A stretch of 14,486 nt of DNA, taken from contig JAKDMK010000018.1 of the NCBI GenBank assembly GCA_030452365.1, forward strand, positions 1 to 14,486, read 5' to 3'. Both the position numbers and the translations under genes were made by a program. The first letter of the stretch is position 1. Every line of letters begins with the position of its first letter. Positions 13,910 to 14,486 of this stretch are shown here, in pieces. Below the pieces are notes generated by a model, which saw only the letters and a program-made list of their open reading frames with translations, was not told the DNA's origin and did not search any database. This DNA comes from Nitrococcus sp. (GTDB taxonomy: Bacteria > Pseudomonadota > Gammaproteobacteria > Nitrococcales > Nitrococcaceae).

Positions 13910-14486
13910 TTAAACCCGACTATTGATCACTTTCTTCAGGAACATAATCAACCCTGCTAATGCTACCAACAGCAGCAACGTGGGATCGAAAGGACCATTG
14001 CCAGAACCCATGGTGCAGCCGCCGCCACCGCCCCCGCTACCGCCGCTGCTGCTACCGTCGTCCGTGGATACCTGGGTGGTATCCACAGTCGAGAGGCCAT
14101 TGGCATCGGTGACCCTGAGCTCGAACGCGCGGGTCGAGGCTGTCGTTGGGGCCGTGAAGCTGGCTTTGGCCGTGTTGGCATTATTAATCGTCACGGGTGG
14201 TCCGGAGACCTGCGTCCAGGCGAAGGCCGTGATGGCCTTGTTGTCCGTGGAACCGGTGCCGCCAGGGTCACGTTCGAGCCGGCCGCGACAGTCTGATCCG
14301 GGCCGGCATCGGCGGCCGGGAATTCATCCAGCGCCGCCCGCGCGTCGATCAGACCGGCGCCGGTGACGAGGTCATCGCCGGTCGAGGCGGGGGCGCCCTC
14401 GACGTCGCGTGCCGTGGTCTCCAGCACCGCCTCCAGTTTCGCCGGGGTGAGATCGACGGCGTATTCCTGCAACAACGCCGCGACGG
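13910..14486 (-). pseudogene. C-terminal part of a secreted S8 (subtilisin-family) protease, frameshifted
   Basis: The gene enters from beyond the window. The visible part begins VAALLQEYAVDLTPAKLEAVLETTARDV and continues to TGAGLIDARAAL. This is the segment that follows the catalytic Ser helix (GTSMAAPHVA) in S8 proteases, so the active-site Ser is just outside. Then comes a PKD/K319-like module, AGPDQTVAAGSNVTL, which breaks off: the same frame runs into a stop at 14191, while the frame one step away continues with GTGSTDNKAITAFAWTQ and VTINNANTAKASFTAP. Adding one base near 14262 (restoring VTLDGTGS) rejoins them. After the module is a Ser/Gly linker and a sorting-signal-like tail. It may be a real lesion, a sequencing error, or slippage; the two halves are both well conserved. 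Confidence 0.8.
13913..14056 (-). other. JDVT-CTERM-like C-terminal sorting signal
   Basis: The last 48 residues read as a tripartite tail: a Ser/Gly linker (GSSSGGSGGGGGG), then Cys-Thr-Met-Gly-Ser and the motif FDPT, then a hydrophobic helix (LLLLVALAGLIMFL) and a short basic end starting KK. A Cys after a Gly run followed by a DPT/DVT-type motif is how I recall the JDVT-CTERM class, which is paired with the glutamic intramembrane protease MrtJ. GlyGly-CTERM (rhombosortase) is the main alternative but lacks the Cys and FDPT. The protein would be exported, cut at the tail, and probably lipid-anchored or released. Confidence 0.55.

Noticed and set aside
14020..14044. GC-rich CCGCCACCGCC-type run as a possible repeat array
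   Set aside because: It simply encodes the Gly run of the sorting-signal linker on the - strand.

Overview
The window reads as the chromosome of a GC-rich gammaproteobacterium. The gene order fabZ-lpxA-lpxB-rnhB-dnaE is the classical lipid A / replication cluster of that class. The accessory genes (DUF29 protein, cytochrome P460-family protein, and an S8 protease with a JDVT-CTERM-like tail) suggest an environmental lineage, perhaps near Chromatiales or Acidiferrobacterales. That finer placement is inference only.

Region 1 (1-6837, all + strand) is the conserved core. It holds a possible last codons of lpxD, then fabZ, lpxA (GTG start 1 nt after fabZ), a 145-nt gap, lpxB, rnhB (ATGA overlap with lpxB), a 172-nt gap containing a long imperfect inverted repeat, and dnaE. 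FabZ supplies the dehydration step of fatty acid synthesis. LpxA and LpxB perform the first acyl transfer and the disaccharide-forming step of lipid A synthesis. RnhB removes ribonucleotides from DNA and DnaE is the replicative polymerase subunit. The usual next gene, accA, is absent, so the conserved cluster ends at dnaE.

Region 2 (about 6838-9224) is accessory and mostly on the - strand. It holds an exported c-type heme protein of the cytochrome P460 family in visibly AT-richer DNA, a divergent small membrane protein of unknown function, a DUF29 protein, and a cyanase (cynS) with a strong hairpin just behind it. The P460-family protein appears to lack the lysine and the glutamate needed for the hydroxylamine oxidase chemistry of true P460.

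Region 3 (9622-13803) is built on tryptophan catabolism: tryptophan 2,3-dioxygenase (kynA) and kynureninase (kynU). No kynurenine formamidase is present. Between the two lie a complete Xre/MbcA-ParS-type antitoxin plus RES-domain toxin pair with its own promoter and palindromic operator candidate, and an oppositely oriented isoaspartyl peptidase/asparaginase that shares a 99-nt divergent promoter region with kynU. RES toxins consume NAD+, and the kynurenine pathway can feed NAD+ synthesis, which makes the placement notable, but it may be chance.

Region 4 (13910-14486, - strand) is the C-terminal part of a secreted subtilisin-family (S8) protease. It has a PKD/K319-like module broken by an apparent single-base deletion, a Gly-rich linker and a Cys/FDPT/hydrophobic/basic tail resembling the JDVT-CTERM sorting signal. 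The catalytic part lies outside the window.

I saw no rRNA, tRNA, CRISPR array, insertion sequence or transposase. The most interesting items are the NAD-targeting toxin pair inside the kyn genes, the P460-like protein without its catalytic residues, the LpxA ruler substitution, the inverted repeat before dnaE, and the frameshifted JDVT-CTERM-like protease. None of these amounts to a demonstrated new system.
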